Shown piece after piece: positions 17,391 to 24,846 of a stretch of 44,471 nucleotides of DNA. This DNA is from Clostridia bacterium. Lineage in GTDB: Bacteria > Bacillota > Clostridia > Oscillospirales > CAG-272. Below the pieces are notes generated by a model that saw only the letters and a list, made by a program, of their open reading frames with translations, was not told where the DNA came from and searched no databases. Numbering within the stretch: the stretch's first letter is position 1; each line of letters opens with the position of its first letter. The position numbers and the translations under genes are program-made. The DNA is taken from assembly GCA_017450945.1 (NCBI GenBank), contig JAFSSP010000009.1, forward strand, positions 1-44,471, in the 5' to 3' direction.

Positions 17391-19154
17391 ATGGATCAAA
17401 ACGCCGAGCGACTGCTTGAACCGGCAGCCGCGTACCGGAATTTTTACAGCGATGCGTTCAAAAAGAAGGCCGAAGAACTCTTTGAAGAGCTGGTCAAACA
17501 ATCCGGGATCGACCGGGAGTCCAACAAAAAGACCGCCGAAGCCTACCGCAAGCAAAAGGAAGCCGAAAGCGCGGTCGCAAAAAAACTGAGCACCCGCAAA
17601 ACCCTGCAAATTCTTCTCTGGGTCCTTGCCGGCGTTTGCCTTTGCCTCGGAATTTGGGGCTGTACCATCCCGAACGTCCTTTTGATCGTTCTGCCCTTTT
17701 TGATCGCGGCAGGATCGGTCGTGCTCATCTTTGTTCTTCTGCGGCCGCAGATCAAAAAGCTCAAGGAAGAGCTTGCATCGGCCGAAGAAAAAACCGCCGC
17801 TCTCCTGGCTGAGGCCAACGAGCAAATGGCGCCGCTTCTCGCCCTGTTCGACAGCAGCATGACGAACGAGCTCATCCAGAAAACCGTTCCGAAACTGACG
17901 ATTGACACCCGGTTTGAGATGCGCCGCTACGACTACATGAACGGCAAGTACGGCCTGCGCGAATCTCTCGACGAAAACGCCTCGCTCCTGGGGCTTCTTT
18001 CGGGCGAGATCCTCGGCAACCCCTTCCTGGTCGAAAAGCACCGTATCCACCGCATGGGGACAGAGACCTATACCGGGCACCTGACCATCTCCTGGACCGA
18101 GACCTACCGCGATTCGGACGGAAAAGTGCGGACGCGCGTCCGAACGCAGGTCCTGACCGCGCACGTCACAAAGCCAAAGCCCTTCTACAGTGAAGAAACC
18201 AGACTGGTCTACGGCAACGACGCGGCTCCCGATCTTTCCTTCTCGCATGAAAAAACGCACGCCGAGAAGATGAGCGAAAAAAAGCGCGCCTCCTTTGTCA
18301 AATCCGAATCCAAAAAGATCCACAAGCAGGCCGAGAAGGACGCGGCCTTCACCGAAATGGCAAACGAGGAGTTCGACGCCATCTTCAACGGAACCGAGCG
18401 CGACCATGAGGTGCAGTTCCGCCTGCTCTTTACCCCGCTGGCGCAAAAGAACCTCTTGGACATCATGACCGGCGGCTCGCCCTTTGGCGACGACTTTGAT
18501 TTTGTCAAACGCAAATGTCTCAACTATATCATCTCGGAGCATTCGCAGTCCTGGAATCCGGACACCGACACCTCGCGCTACGCTTCCTACGATCTTGAGC
18601 TTTGCAAAAAAGCCTTTGTCGATTTCAATCACGCGTATTTTACCGGCTTCTATTTCGATATGGCGCCACTGCTTGCCATCCCGCTCTACCAGCAAAACAT
18701 GCCGCGCGAATATATCTACCAAAAGTCGTATCCCAGAAACTATACGACAAGAGAGGCCGAGCTCCTCTCCAACAAACTCGGCGAGCGCTATTTTGCGCAC
18801 CCGCGCAGTGCGACTCCCTGTATCCTCAAAACCCGCCTCTCCCGCAAACACGGCGAGGTGGACGAATTGACGGTGGAGGCCCACTCCTATCGCACGGTCA
18901 ACCGCCTCGACTATGTTCCCACCATGGGCGGCGACGGCAGAATGCATTCGGTCCCGGTCCCGTGGGTGGAATATTTGCCGATCTCGAAGGTCACCGACTT
19001 TTCGGTGGAGGATCTTGACGGCATGAGCGAGCCCGAATTCCGCAAAAAGAACACCTCGGCGGTTCCGCACGTCTATTATCACAGGCTCTTCGCCTCGCTC
19101 GGAAAAGAAGGCTTTGCCACCATCGTTCCCGACAATGAAGAGAACGCAAAATAA
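17391..19154 (+). CDS. Uncharacterised two-TM protein encoded upstream of lemA
   Basis: 587 residues. Cytoplasmic N-terminus rich in charged helices (1-70), two TM helices (about 75-97 and 100-122), a coiled-coil-like linker (QIKKLKEELASAEEKTAALLAEA), then a large soluble C-terminal domain rich in Tyr and Lys without a motif I can name. I do not recognise the family. The constant neighbour is lemA, whose start lies 39 bases on, so a joint membrane role is an inference. Strong AAAGGAGG 7 bases before the ATG. Confidence 0.8.
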   Translation: MDQNAERLLEPAAAYRNFYSDAFKKKAEELFEELVKQSGIDRESNKKTAEAYRKQKEAESAVAKKLSTRKTLQILLWVLAGVCLCLGIWGCTIPNVLLIVLPFLIAAGSVVLIFVLLRPQIKKLKEELASAEEKTAALLAEANEQMAPLLALFDSSMTNELIQKTVPKLTIDTRFEMRRYDYMNGKYGLRESLDENASLLGLLSGEILGNPFLVEKHRIHRMGTETYTGHLTISWTETYRDSDGKVRTRVRTQVLTAHVTKPKPFYSEETRLVYGNDAAPDLSFSHEKTHAEKMSEKKRASFVKSESKKIHKQAEKDAAFTEMANEEFDAIFNGTERDHEVQFRLLFTPLAQKNLLDIMTGGSPFGDDFDFVKRKCLNYIISEHSQSWNPDTDTSRYASYDLELCKKAFVDFNHAYFTGFYFDMAPLLAIPLYQQNMPREYIYQKSYPRNYTTREAELLSNKLGERYFAHPRSATPCILKTRLSRKHGEVDELTVEAHSYRTVNRLDYVPTMGGDGRMHSVPVPWVEYLPISKVTDFSVEDLDGMSEPEFRKKNTSAVPHVYYHRLFASLGKEGFATIVPDNEENAK

Positions 19155-19193
19155 GACAAAAATAAAAAATATTTTATAAAGGAGAAAAACATC

Positions 19194-19856
19194 ATGGCAA
19201 ACGGACTTGACGAAATGAATGACCCCATCGTCGAAGGCGGCAGAGAGGTCAACGTCATCGCAAAGAAGATCCCGGTGGAAAAATCGGTTGGCGCGATCAT
19301 CCTTGAGGTCGTCCTCTGGATCTGCGGCATCATCCCCGGCATCATCTTTGAAGTGCTCAAGATCAAAGCAAAGAACTATTTCCACCAGCTCGAGCAAAAG
19401 CTCCAGCACGACGCCTCCCAGATCGACAACTACATGGAGCAGAGAGTGCAGATCCTCCAGAACTGCGCGCGCCTTCTCGACAAGGCGATCGACCTTGACA
19501 AAGACACCTTTACCAAGGTCGCAAAATACCGCGCAGGCAGCTCGGACGACGAGGCCCGCAACGAGGCTTCGGCTCAGCTCGACGGCATCAGCCGCTCGAT
19601 CAACGTCGCCTTTGAGCAGTATCCCGACCTGAAGGCGCATCAGGAGCTTGCAGATGCCATGCAGCAGAACAGCTACCTCCAGCGCGAGATCACCGCGGCC
19701 CGCGAGGTCTACAACGACACCGTGAACACCTGGAACCGCGAGATCTTTGTCTGGCCGGTCAAGCAGATGGTTGCCGCAAAGAACGGATACACCACCCGCA
19801 TCCCGTTCGCCGCGTCGCAGGAAATCAAAGACAAAGCCAGAAGCGTGTTCTTCTGA
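19194..19856 (+). CDS. lemA: LemA family protein
   Basis: 220 residues. One hydrophobic segment (about 30-55, VGAIILEVVLWICGIIPGIIFEVL), followed by the LemA alpha-helical bundle: YFHQLEQKLQHDASQIDNYMEQRVQILQN, then the YPDLKAHQELADAMQQNSYLQREITAAREVYNDTVNTWN block typical of LemA, with its N-terminus probably outside. The molecular function of LemA is unknown. Pairs with the preceding two-TM protein and ends at a terminator. Confidence 0.88.
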   Translation: MANGLDEMNDPIVEGGREVNVIAKKIPVEKSVGAIILEVVLWICGIIPGIIFEVLKIKAKNYFHQLEQKLQHDASQIDNYMEQRVQILQNCARLLDKAIDLDKDTFTKVAKYRAGSSDDEARNEASAQLDGISRSINVAFEQYPDLKAHQELADAMQQNSYLQREITAAREVYNDTVNTWNREIFVWPVKQMVAAKNGYTTRIPFAASQEIKDKARSVFF

Positions 19857-19878
19857 TAAAAGAAGCAGAACCTTTTTT

Positions 19879-19911
19879 GCCGGGGAGCTCTTTTCAAAAG
19901 AGTTCCCCGGC
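19879..19911 (+). terminator. terminator after lemA
   Basis: GCCGGGGAGCTCTTTT pairs with AAAAGAGTTCCCCGGC; member of the dispersed terminator family. Confidence 0.75.
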
Positions 19912-19958
19912 GCTTCCGAATTCTCTGCCCCAAGATCAATCGAGAAAGGAGAAACACC

Positions 19959-20771
19959 ATGAGAACTTCCATGGATCGCGGCAAAGGCGCGCTTCCGACC
20001 ATGGGCGAAATGGAGGCCTTTGGCGCCGACGGCGAAGAGGCCGCGTTCCGTCTGTTGCGGGAACAATTCTCCTCGGTGATCCGCAACCCGATTCTCCCGT
20101 ATAAAGAAAAACTCCTCGAAAAGGATTTTCTGGTGGTGGAACGCGGGATCCCGTTTGTCGTGGAGATCAAGGCCTGGAAGGGGAAAATCTCTTTTTCGGA
20201 AAACACTTTTCGGCAAGAAAAAGAGGATGGGAGCAAAAAAGAGCTCAAAAGCCCGGTCGGCACCACCCTGCAATTTTTGCGCGAGTTAAAAAAATATTAC
20301 AATTATGAAGGCGACGCCGTCGGCATTGTTGCCTTTGCTTCGCCCGACTGCACCCTGGAGCTTCCGGATTCGCTGGACGGCGTTGCGCTTTTGCCTCTGC
20401 CCAAAGTCGCCGCCTTCATCCGCGCGACCGCAAAGCAAGTCTCGCCCGGCCCGGAACCCTTTGACGAAACCCGGGTTTTGCGCTGTACCCGACTTTACAG
20501 CGACGAGCGCGAGTTCTGCAAAGGACTTTTGGTCAACGAATTCCTTGTCTGCCAAAAAAAGAATGGTGAAAAGCTCTCGCTTGACACCACAAAACTGAAA
20601 TTTGTCACGGTGCAAAAGCGGCCGCTCCTTCTCGGCTACCGCCTGTTCGTCACCTTTTCCAACGATTCTACCGGCGTGTTTGACTGCAAGGATCAACAGC
20701 TTGTCATCGGATGTCTGGACGGCTCTTTTTGCCGTTTTTCGCTGGGGAAAACCCGCTATCTTGTTTTTTGA
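19959..20771 (+). CDS. NERD-domain (nuclease-related) protein
   Basis: 270 residues. Residues about 25-130 resemble the NERD domain: an N-terminal GADGEEAAFRLL helix, then DFLVVERGIPFVVEIKAWKGKI, where E-x-K in the VEIK strand mimics the catalytic E-x-K of PD-(D/E)XK nucleases. The rest (130-270) is unfamiliar. NERD proteins may process nucleic acid, but enzyme activity is rarely shown. GAAAGGAG lies 10 bases before the ATG. The next gene starts 2 bases after its stop, so the two are translationally coupled. Confidence 0.72.
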   Translation: MRTSMDRGKGALPTMGEMEAFGADGEEAAFRLLREQFSSVIRNPILPYKEKLLEKDFLVVERGIPFVVEIKAWKGKISFSENTFRQEKEDGSKKELKSPVGTTLQFLRELKKYYNYEGDAVGIVAFASPDCTLELPDSLDGVALLPLPKVAAFIRATAKQVSPGPEPFDETRVLRCTRLYSDEREFCKGLLVNEFLVCQKKNGEKLSLDTTKLKFVTVQKRPLLLGYRLFVTFSNDSTGVFDCKDQQLVIGCLDGSFCRFSLGKTRYLVF

Positions 20772-20773
20772 CG

Positions 20774-21625
20774 ATGAAAGAAGAATTCTTTTTTCACCCG
20801 CTCGGGGTCTTTATCCCCGAGCTTTGGGCTTTCCGGCAAAAGGATAGCCCCGCCTGCCGCGAACTTTTGGAGGAGGTCGCGATCCTCGACGTCGGAAAGA
20901 GGCGCCTTTTGGCCGCGCGCGGCAACCGGTTTGCCGCACCTCTGCCGCAAGAGATCTGGGAAGATCCTTCCGTTCCCCGCCTGCTTTCCGACAAAAAGGG
21001 GGCTTTTCTTCTGTTCCCGATTTGCGGCGAAGATCTCTGCCAGATCCTATCTCTTTATCTGCCGCGTCCGGCAAGCCTTGTCTCCTCGGCGCTCCTTTTA
21101 CTCGGCCGCCGGGAGATCCGCGGGCTTACAAAACCGTCCGGCGAAGATCCGCGGCTCTTCGCCCTGCTCTCGGAGCTTCTTTTTTATCTGGATCGTCTTC
21201 TTTTTGCCCAAAAGAGCCTGCCCTTTTGGACGGTAGTTCTGCGTTCGGCCAACTTTGCCGGCTGCAAGCTGAAAAAGAGCGGGCCGCCCGCCGTGAGTCT
21301 TTCTCTTGCAAAAGAGGAGATCCCGCCCTTGTTCGCATTTTTGACCTGCTTTTTCCTATCGGTGCGCGCCTCGGGCAACGCCGCCGAGATCGATCTTCAC
21401 CCCTCGCTTTGCTACAGCGTCCGCTTTGGCGTGCTTTCGAGCGACGAGCGCCAAGAAAAGCTCCCGGAAACTCCGTTTTTGGATTGCAGCGCCTTTCGCC
21501 GCTTCTCGCTCGCAAAGATCGATTCCGGTCAAAGGCTTCTCCTTTCGATCCGCCGCCCCGGACAGGACGTTTCCTCCGGCCGCATTCCCCGCTACACCCG
21601 GATTTTTTTGGATTGCCTGCAATAA
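20774..21625 (+). CDS. Unknown protein coupled to the NERD gene
   Basis: 283 residues if it starts at ATG 20774, two bases after the NERD stop. The frame is open further upstream, inside the NERD gene, but that start is unlikely. I recognise no motif. It is Leu/Phe-rich, probably soluble, with a C-terminal IRRPGQD stretch. Coding potential fits the neighbours and a terminator follows 20 bases after the stop. It is likely a partner of the NERD protein. Confidence 0.65.
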   Translation: MKEEFFFHPLGVFIPELWAFRQKDSPACRELLEEVAILDVGKRRLLAARGNRFAAPLPQEIWEDPSVPRLLSDKKGAFLLFPICGEDLCQILSLYLPRPASLVSSALLLLGRREIRGLTKPSGEDPRLFALLSELLFYLDRLLFAQKSLPFWTVVLRSANFAGCKLKKSGPPAVSLSLAKEEIPPLFAFLTCFFLSVRASGNAAEIDLHPSLCYSVRFGVLSSDERQEKLPETPFLDCSAFRRFSLAKIDSGQRLLLSIRRPGQDVSSGRIPRYTRIFLDCLQ

Positions 21626-21645
21626 GGGATGAGAGAGAAAGGGAC

Positions 21646-21684
21646 GCGGAGGAACTCTTTTTTGCGAAAAAAGAGTTCCTCCGC
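21646..21684 (+). terminator. terminator of the NERD operon
   Basis: GCGGAGGAACTCTTTTTT pairs with its reverse complement around GCG; terminator family member, followed by ACCTCTTCAGAAAAAAC, as in others. Confidence 0.8.
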
Positions 21685-21759
21685 ACCTCTTCAGAAAAAA
21701 CGAATCAAGGCGTTTGAAAGGCGCTTTTTCCTGGTTTTTCAAAATTTTTGAAAAAAGAC

Positions 21760-21788
21760 TTGCAAAACCGGATAGAGTATGATACAAT
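21760..21788 (+). promoter_or_regulatory. tRNA-Trp promoter
   Basis: TTGCAA, 17-bp spacer, TACAAT, 15 bases before the mature tRNA. Confidence 0.8.
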
Positions 21789-21803
21789 ACAACGGCAGGA
21801 TAC

Positions 21804-21879
21804 AGGGGTATAGCTCAGTTGGTAGAGTACTGGTCTCCAAAACCATGGGTCGTGGGTTCGAGTCCTTCTGCCCCTGCCA
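21804..21879 (+). tRNA. trnW: tRNA-Trp (CCA anticodon)
   Basis: 76 nt including an encoded CCA. Acceptor AGGGGTA/TGCCCCT pairs fully; D-stem GCTC/GAGT; anticodon loop CTCCAAA with CCA at 34-36; T-loop TTCGAGT. Two stem positions are unpaired: C27-U43 and U50-U64, and several pairs are G-U. It has its own promoter and a terminator right after. The T-stem mismatch lies in the 3' part that is copied downstream. Confidence 0.9.
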
Positions 21880-21885
21880 AAAAAG

Positions 21886-21916
21886 AACCGTCCGCAAGCG
21901 CGGGCGGTTCTTATTT
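21886..21916 (+). terminator. terminator after tRNA-Trp
   Basis: GAACCGTCCGC - AAGC - GCGGGCGGTTC, then TTATTT. Confidence 0.8.
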
Positions 21917-21935
21917 GGCAGGGGCAGAAGGACTC
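21916..21935 (-). repeat. inverted copy of the tRNA-Trp 3' end
   Basis: All 20 bases are the exact reverse complement of tRNA positions 57-76 (21860-21879), T-loop to CCA. A partial direct copy of the T-arm (16 bases of 21853-21868) lies at 22047-22062. Confidence 0.8.
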
Positions 21936-22062
21936 TCCTGAATCTACACCCGCGAGTAAAGCGAGCGGGTCGGCGCGTTTTCGGTTTTTGCTTGCAAAAC
22001 GCCGACGTCCAGTCGGCGAGAAAACCTTGCGGGAGCGAAGCGACCTTGGGTTCGAGTCCTTC
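21936..22062. repeat. hairpin-rich segment ending in a direct copy of the tRNA T-arm
   Basis: Holds several short hairpins (CCCGC..GCGAGCGGG; GGCG..CGCC around CGGTTTTTGC; CGAC..GTCGGCG) and ends in TGGGTTCGAGTCCTTC, 16 bases identical to 21853-21868 of the tRNA. The stretch between may be the residue of something inserted at the tRNA 3' end. No gene. Confidence 0.55.
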
Positions 22063-22066
22063 CCCC

Positions 22067-22095
22067 TTGCTTTTTTCTCCTCTTTATGTTATACT
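22067..22095 (+). promoter_or_regulatory. promoter of the P-loop kinase gene
   Basis: TTGCTT, 17-bp spacer, TATACT, directly after the T-arm copy and 17 bases before the ATG; if real, the leader is very short. Confidence 0.65.
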
Positions 22096-22112
22096 TTTTT
22101 TGAGGTGATCCC

Positions 22113-22577
22113 ATGCCAAAAATCCACATCATCGGCGGCCCGGGGAGCGGCAAGACCACGCTTGCAGAGAAGCTCTCAGAAGAGATCGGCATCCCGCACT
22201 ACGACCTTGACGATCTCCAGTGGGACAATTCCTCCGATCATTACGGCGTCAGGCGCGATCCCGACGAGCGCGCAAAGCTCCTCGATGCGATCCTGCAAAA
22301 CGAAGACTGGATCATCGAGGGCGTTTACTACGCATGGTGTGAAAAATGCTTTGCGGACGCCGACAAGATCTACCTGCTCCACGTTCCCCGCCGCGTCTGG
22401 CGAAGACGGATCATACACAGATTCTTTCGCCGCAAGCTCGGGATTGAGAAAGGCAAGCGCGAGACCGTAAAATCCCTCTTTGCCCTGCTCAAATGGGCGG
22501 ATCGGTTTGAGACAAAAAACCTGCCCGAGATCAAAAAAATCCTCGAAAAGTATCAAGAAAAAGTGGTAAAAGGGTAA
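22113..22577 (+). CDS. Small P-loop kinase-like protein (FlaR/topology-modulation family)
   Basis: 154 residues. Walker A GGPGSGKTT at residues 8-16, then HYDLDDLQWD and W..EGVYYAW..C, a lid-like Arg run (RRVWRRRIIHRFFRR) and a basic C-terminus: the adenylate-kinase-like family annotated as topology modulation proteins. It is cytosolic and probably binds ATP; the substrate is not known. GAGGTG lies 6 bases before the ATG. Confidence 0.82.
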   Translation: MPKIHIIGGPGSGKTTLAEKLSEEIGIPHYDLDDLQWDNSSDHYGVRRDPDERAKLLDAILQNEDWIIEGVYYAWCEKCFADADKIYLLHVPRRVWRRRIIHRFFRRKLGIEKGKRETVKSLFALLKWADRFETKNLPEIKKILEKYQEKVVKG

Positions 22578-22659
22578 CCGTTCCTTTTCCCTTTCGTTCA
22601 TATTTTGAAAAAAGCACAAGATATCTTTATAAGGATCGTTACTACTTTTGAGCGATTTT

Positions 22660-22867
22660 ATTTGCCATGAGCCGCTGTCTTCTGTTAGCCTTCCCCCTTG
22701 AGGGGAAGGTGGCGCGGCGAAGCCGTGACGGATGAGGGTGAAAAACGCAACTACTCTTGTTTGCTTATATATAGTTTCCCAAAAAATACCCTCATCCACC
22801 ACCTCCGGTGGTCCCCCTTCCCCTCAAGGGGGAAGGCTGGCAAAAATCGCAATTCAATCGTTTACCT
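22660..22867 (+). repeat. MITE-like palindromic repeat, copy C
   Basis: Same arms as copies A and B (TTCCCCCTTGAGGGGAAGG at 22689; CCCCTCAAGGGGGAAGG near 22814-22836), same outer flanks (GCCATGAGCCGCTGTCTTCTGTTAGCC and GGCTGGCAAAAATCGCAATTCAATCG), different centre and inner hairpins. It lies between the P-loop kinase and ABC transporter genes. Confidence 0.85.
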
Positions 22868-22942
22868 ATAAATTCCTATAGATGTTTTGCAAGAATAACG
22901 GTTCACAACCCTCTACGTCACATCACCCAAAAGGAGACCCCT

Positions 22943-24679
22943 ATGAAAAAGCCCTCGTTGTTCCGCCGTTTCGTGTCCTACTACAAGCCGCACAAGCTGT
23001 TGTTCTCGCTCGACATGGGGGCGGCGCTTCTGATCTCGCTGTTTGGCATGGTCTACCCGATTGTCACGCGGCAGATGCTCAACGACTTCATCCCGAACAA
23101 GGCCTACCGCTCGATCCTCGTGTCCGGGATCGTGGTTCTTTGCCTCTATCTTGCGCGGCTGTTCCTCAATTATTTCGTGCAGTACTACGGGCATCAGGTC
23201 GGCGTGCGGATGCAGTCGCAGATGCGTCGGGATCTTTTTGCGCATCTTGAGGAGCTTCCCTACTCCTTCTTTGACAACCACGAAACCGGGCGCATCATGA
23301 CGCGACTGACGAGCGACCTGTTTGAGGTTTGCGAGCTTGCCCACCACGGCCCGGAGAACCTGCTCACCGGCGGCGTGATGGTCATTCTCTCTTTCATTTA
23401 TCTTATGACCATCAACTGGGCGCTGACGCTCATCGTCTTTGCCTGCGTGCCGATCCTGATTGCGGTCGCCATCCACTTCCGCAAACAGATGAAGGTCGCC
23501 TTTGACGACCGCAGAAAGAGCAACGCCGTGATCAACGGCGCGGTCGAAAGCAGTATCACCGGCATCCGCGTGACTAAGGCCTATACCAACCGCGAGGTTG
23601 AGATCGAAAAGTTTGCCGAGGGAGACCGTCAGTTTGTCTCGGCCTCCCGGCGCGCCTACCGAGCCATGGCAAAATTCTTTTCTTCGATCTCTTTTATCAC
23701 CGACGTTTTCAACATCTTTATTCTGATCGCCGGCGGATTTTTCCTTTACGCAGAAAAAATCTCCTTTGGCGACTACTCGGCCTTTATCGTGTCGGTCAAC
23801 CTGTTCATCAGCCCGATCCGCACGCTGATTGGCACCATCGAGCAGTATCAGGACGGCGCGAGCGGATTTCGGCGCTTTGCGGAGCTCATGGACGAGCCGA
23901 TCGAGGCCGACGCACCCGACGCCGAAGAACTCACAAACGTACGCGGCGAGATCGACTTTGAAAAGGTCACCTATCACTACGACGAAGGCCGCGACGTGTT
24001 GCAAAACGTGAGTCTCCATGTGGATCCCGGCAAAAAGCTCGCGCTTGTCGGCCCCTCGGGCGGCGGCAAGACCACGCTCTGCCACCTCTTACCGGCCTTC
24101 TATCCGCTCCCCGAAGAGGGCGGCGCGATCAAGATCGACGGCAAGGATATCCGCAAACTGACGCACGACTCGCTCCGCCGCAGCATCGGCATCGTCCAGC
24201 AGGACGTCTTTCTCTTTGCCGGGAGTATTGGGGATAACATCCGCTACGGCAAGCCGGATGCCACGCAAGAGGAAATCGAATCGGCGGCCAAGCGCGCCAA
24301 TATCCACGACTATATCCTGACCCTGCCGAACGGCTACGACACCGAGATCGGCGAGCGGGGTGTCAAGCTCTCGGGCGGACAAAAACAGCGCGTCAGCATT
24401 GCCAGAGTCTTTCTCAAAGACCCGGCAATCCTCATCCTCGACGAGGCGACCAGCGCGCTGGATAACACCACCGAGGTACTCATTCAAGAAGCCCTCGACG
24501 AGCTTTGCCGCGGCAGAACTTCGCTGGTTGTCGCACATCGGCTTTCCACCATCCGCGGCGCCGACGAGATCGCCGTGATCGAGCGGGGACAGGTCGTCGA
24601 GCGCGGCAAACACGAGGAGCTCATCGCCAAAGGCGGCACCTATAAAGAGCTCTATTCGCTCCAATTCAGGGAGAATTGA
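22943..24679 (+). CDS. ABC exporter, fused permease and ATPase (half-transporter)
   Basis: 578 residues. Six-TM type IV exporter domain (about 1-320), then an ATPase: Walker A GPSGGGKTT (about 371), Q-loop QQDVFLF, signature LSGGQKQR (about 476), Walker B ILILDEATSALD (about 496) and H-loop VAHRLS. Acts as a dimer to export lipid, peptide or drug. A single half-transporter gene with no second half nearby suggests a homodimer. Start ATG 22943 after AAAGGAG; the open frame upstream is repeat DNA. Confidence 0.92.
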   Translation: MKKPSLFRRFVSYYKPHKLLFSLDMGAALLISLFGMVYPIVTRQMLNDFIPNKAYRSILVSGIVVLCLYLARLFLNYFVQYYGHQVGVRMQSQMRRDLFAHLEELPYSFFDNHETGRIMTRLTSDLFEVCELAHHGPENLLTGGVMVILSFIYLMTINWALTLIVFACVPILIAVAIHFRKQMKVAFDDRRKSNAVINGAVESSITGIRVTKAYTNREVEIEKFAEGDRQFVSASRRAYRAMAKFFSSISFITDVFNIFILIAGGFFLYAEKISFGDYSAFIVSVNLFISPIRTLIGTIEQYQDGASGFRRFAELMDEPIEADAPDAEELTNVRGEIDFEKVTYHYDEGRDVLQNVSLHVDPGKKLALVGPSGGGKTTLCHLLPAFYPLPEEGGAIKIDGKDIRKLTHDSLRRSIGIVQQDVFLFAGSIGDNIRYGKPDATQEEIESAAKRANIHDYILTLPNGYDTEIGERGVKLSGGQKQRVSIARVFLKDPAILILDEATSALDNTTEVLIQEALDELCRGRTSLVVAHRLSTIRGADEIAVIERGQVVERGKHEELIAKGGTYKELYSLQFREN

Positions 24680-24697
24680 TATTAAATGGAAAAAGAA

Positions 24698-24746
24698 TGC
24701 GGGGAAACCCTTTTTTGAAAAAAAGAGGTTTCCCCGCAGTTTTTTT
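24698..24746 (+). terminator. terminator after the ABC exporter
   Basis: TGCGGGGAAACC...GGTTTCCCCGCA followed by seven T; terminator family member. Confidence 0.85.
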
Positions 24747-24787
24747 GAAAAACAAAACAGTTTTCTCAGAATTATCCCATTATCCCA

Positions 24788-24816
24788 TTGACAAATACGT
24801 TTTGTTTGGGTATAAT
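24788..24816 (+). promoter_or_regulatory. promoter of the AAA ATPase gene
   Basis: Perfect TTGACA, 17-bp spacer, perfect TATAAT; 30 bases before the ATG. Confidence 0.88.
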
Positions 24817-24846
24817 AGAGACAACAAATCAGCGGAGGTGTGCTGA

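Noticed and set aside
17361-20273. Minus-strand frame of about 970 codons
   Set aside because: Antisense to the lemA operon and NERD gene; an effect of codon bias.
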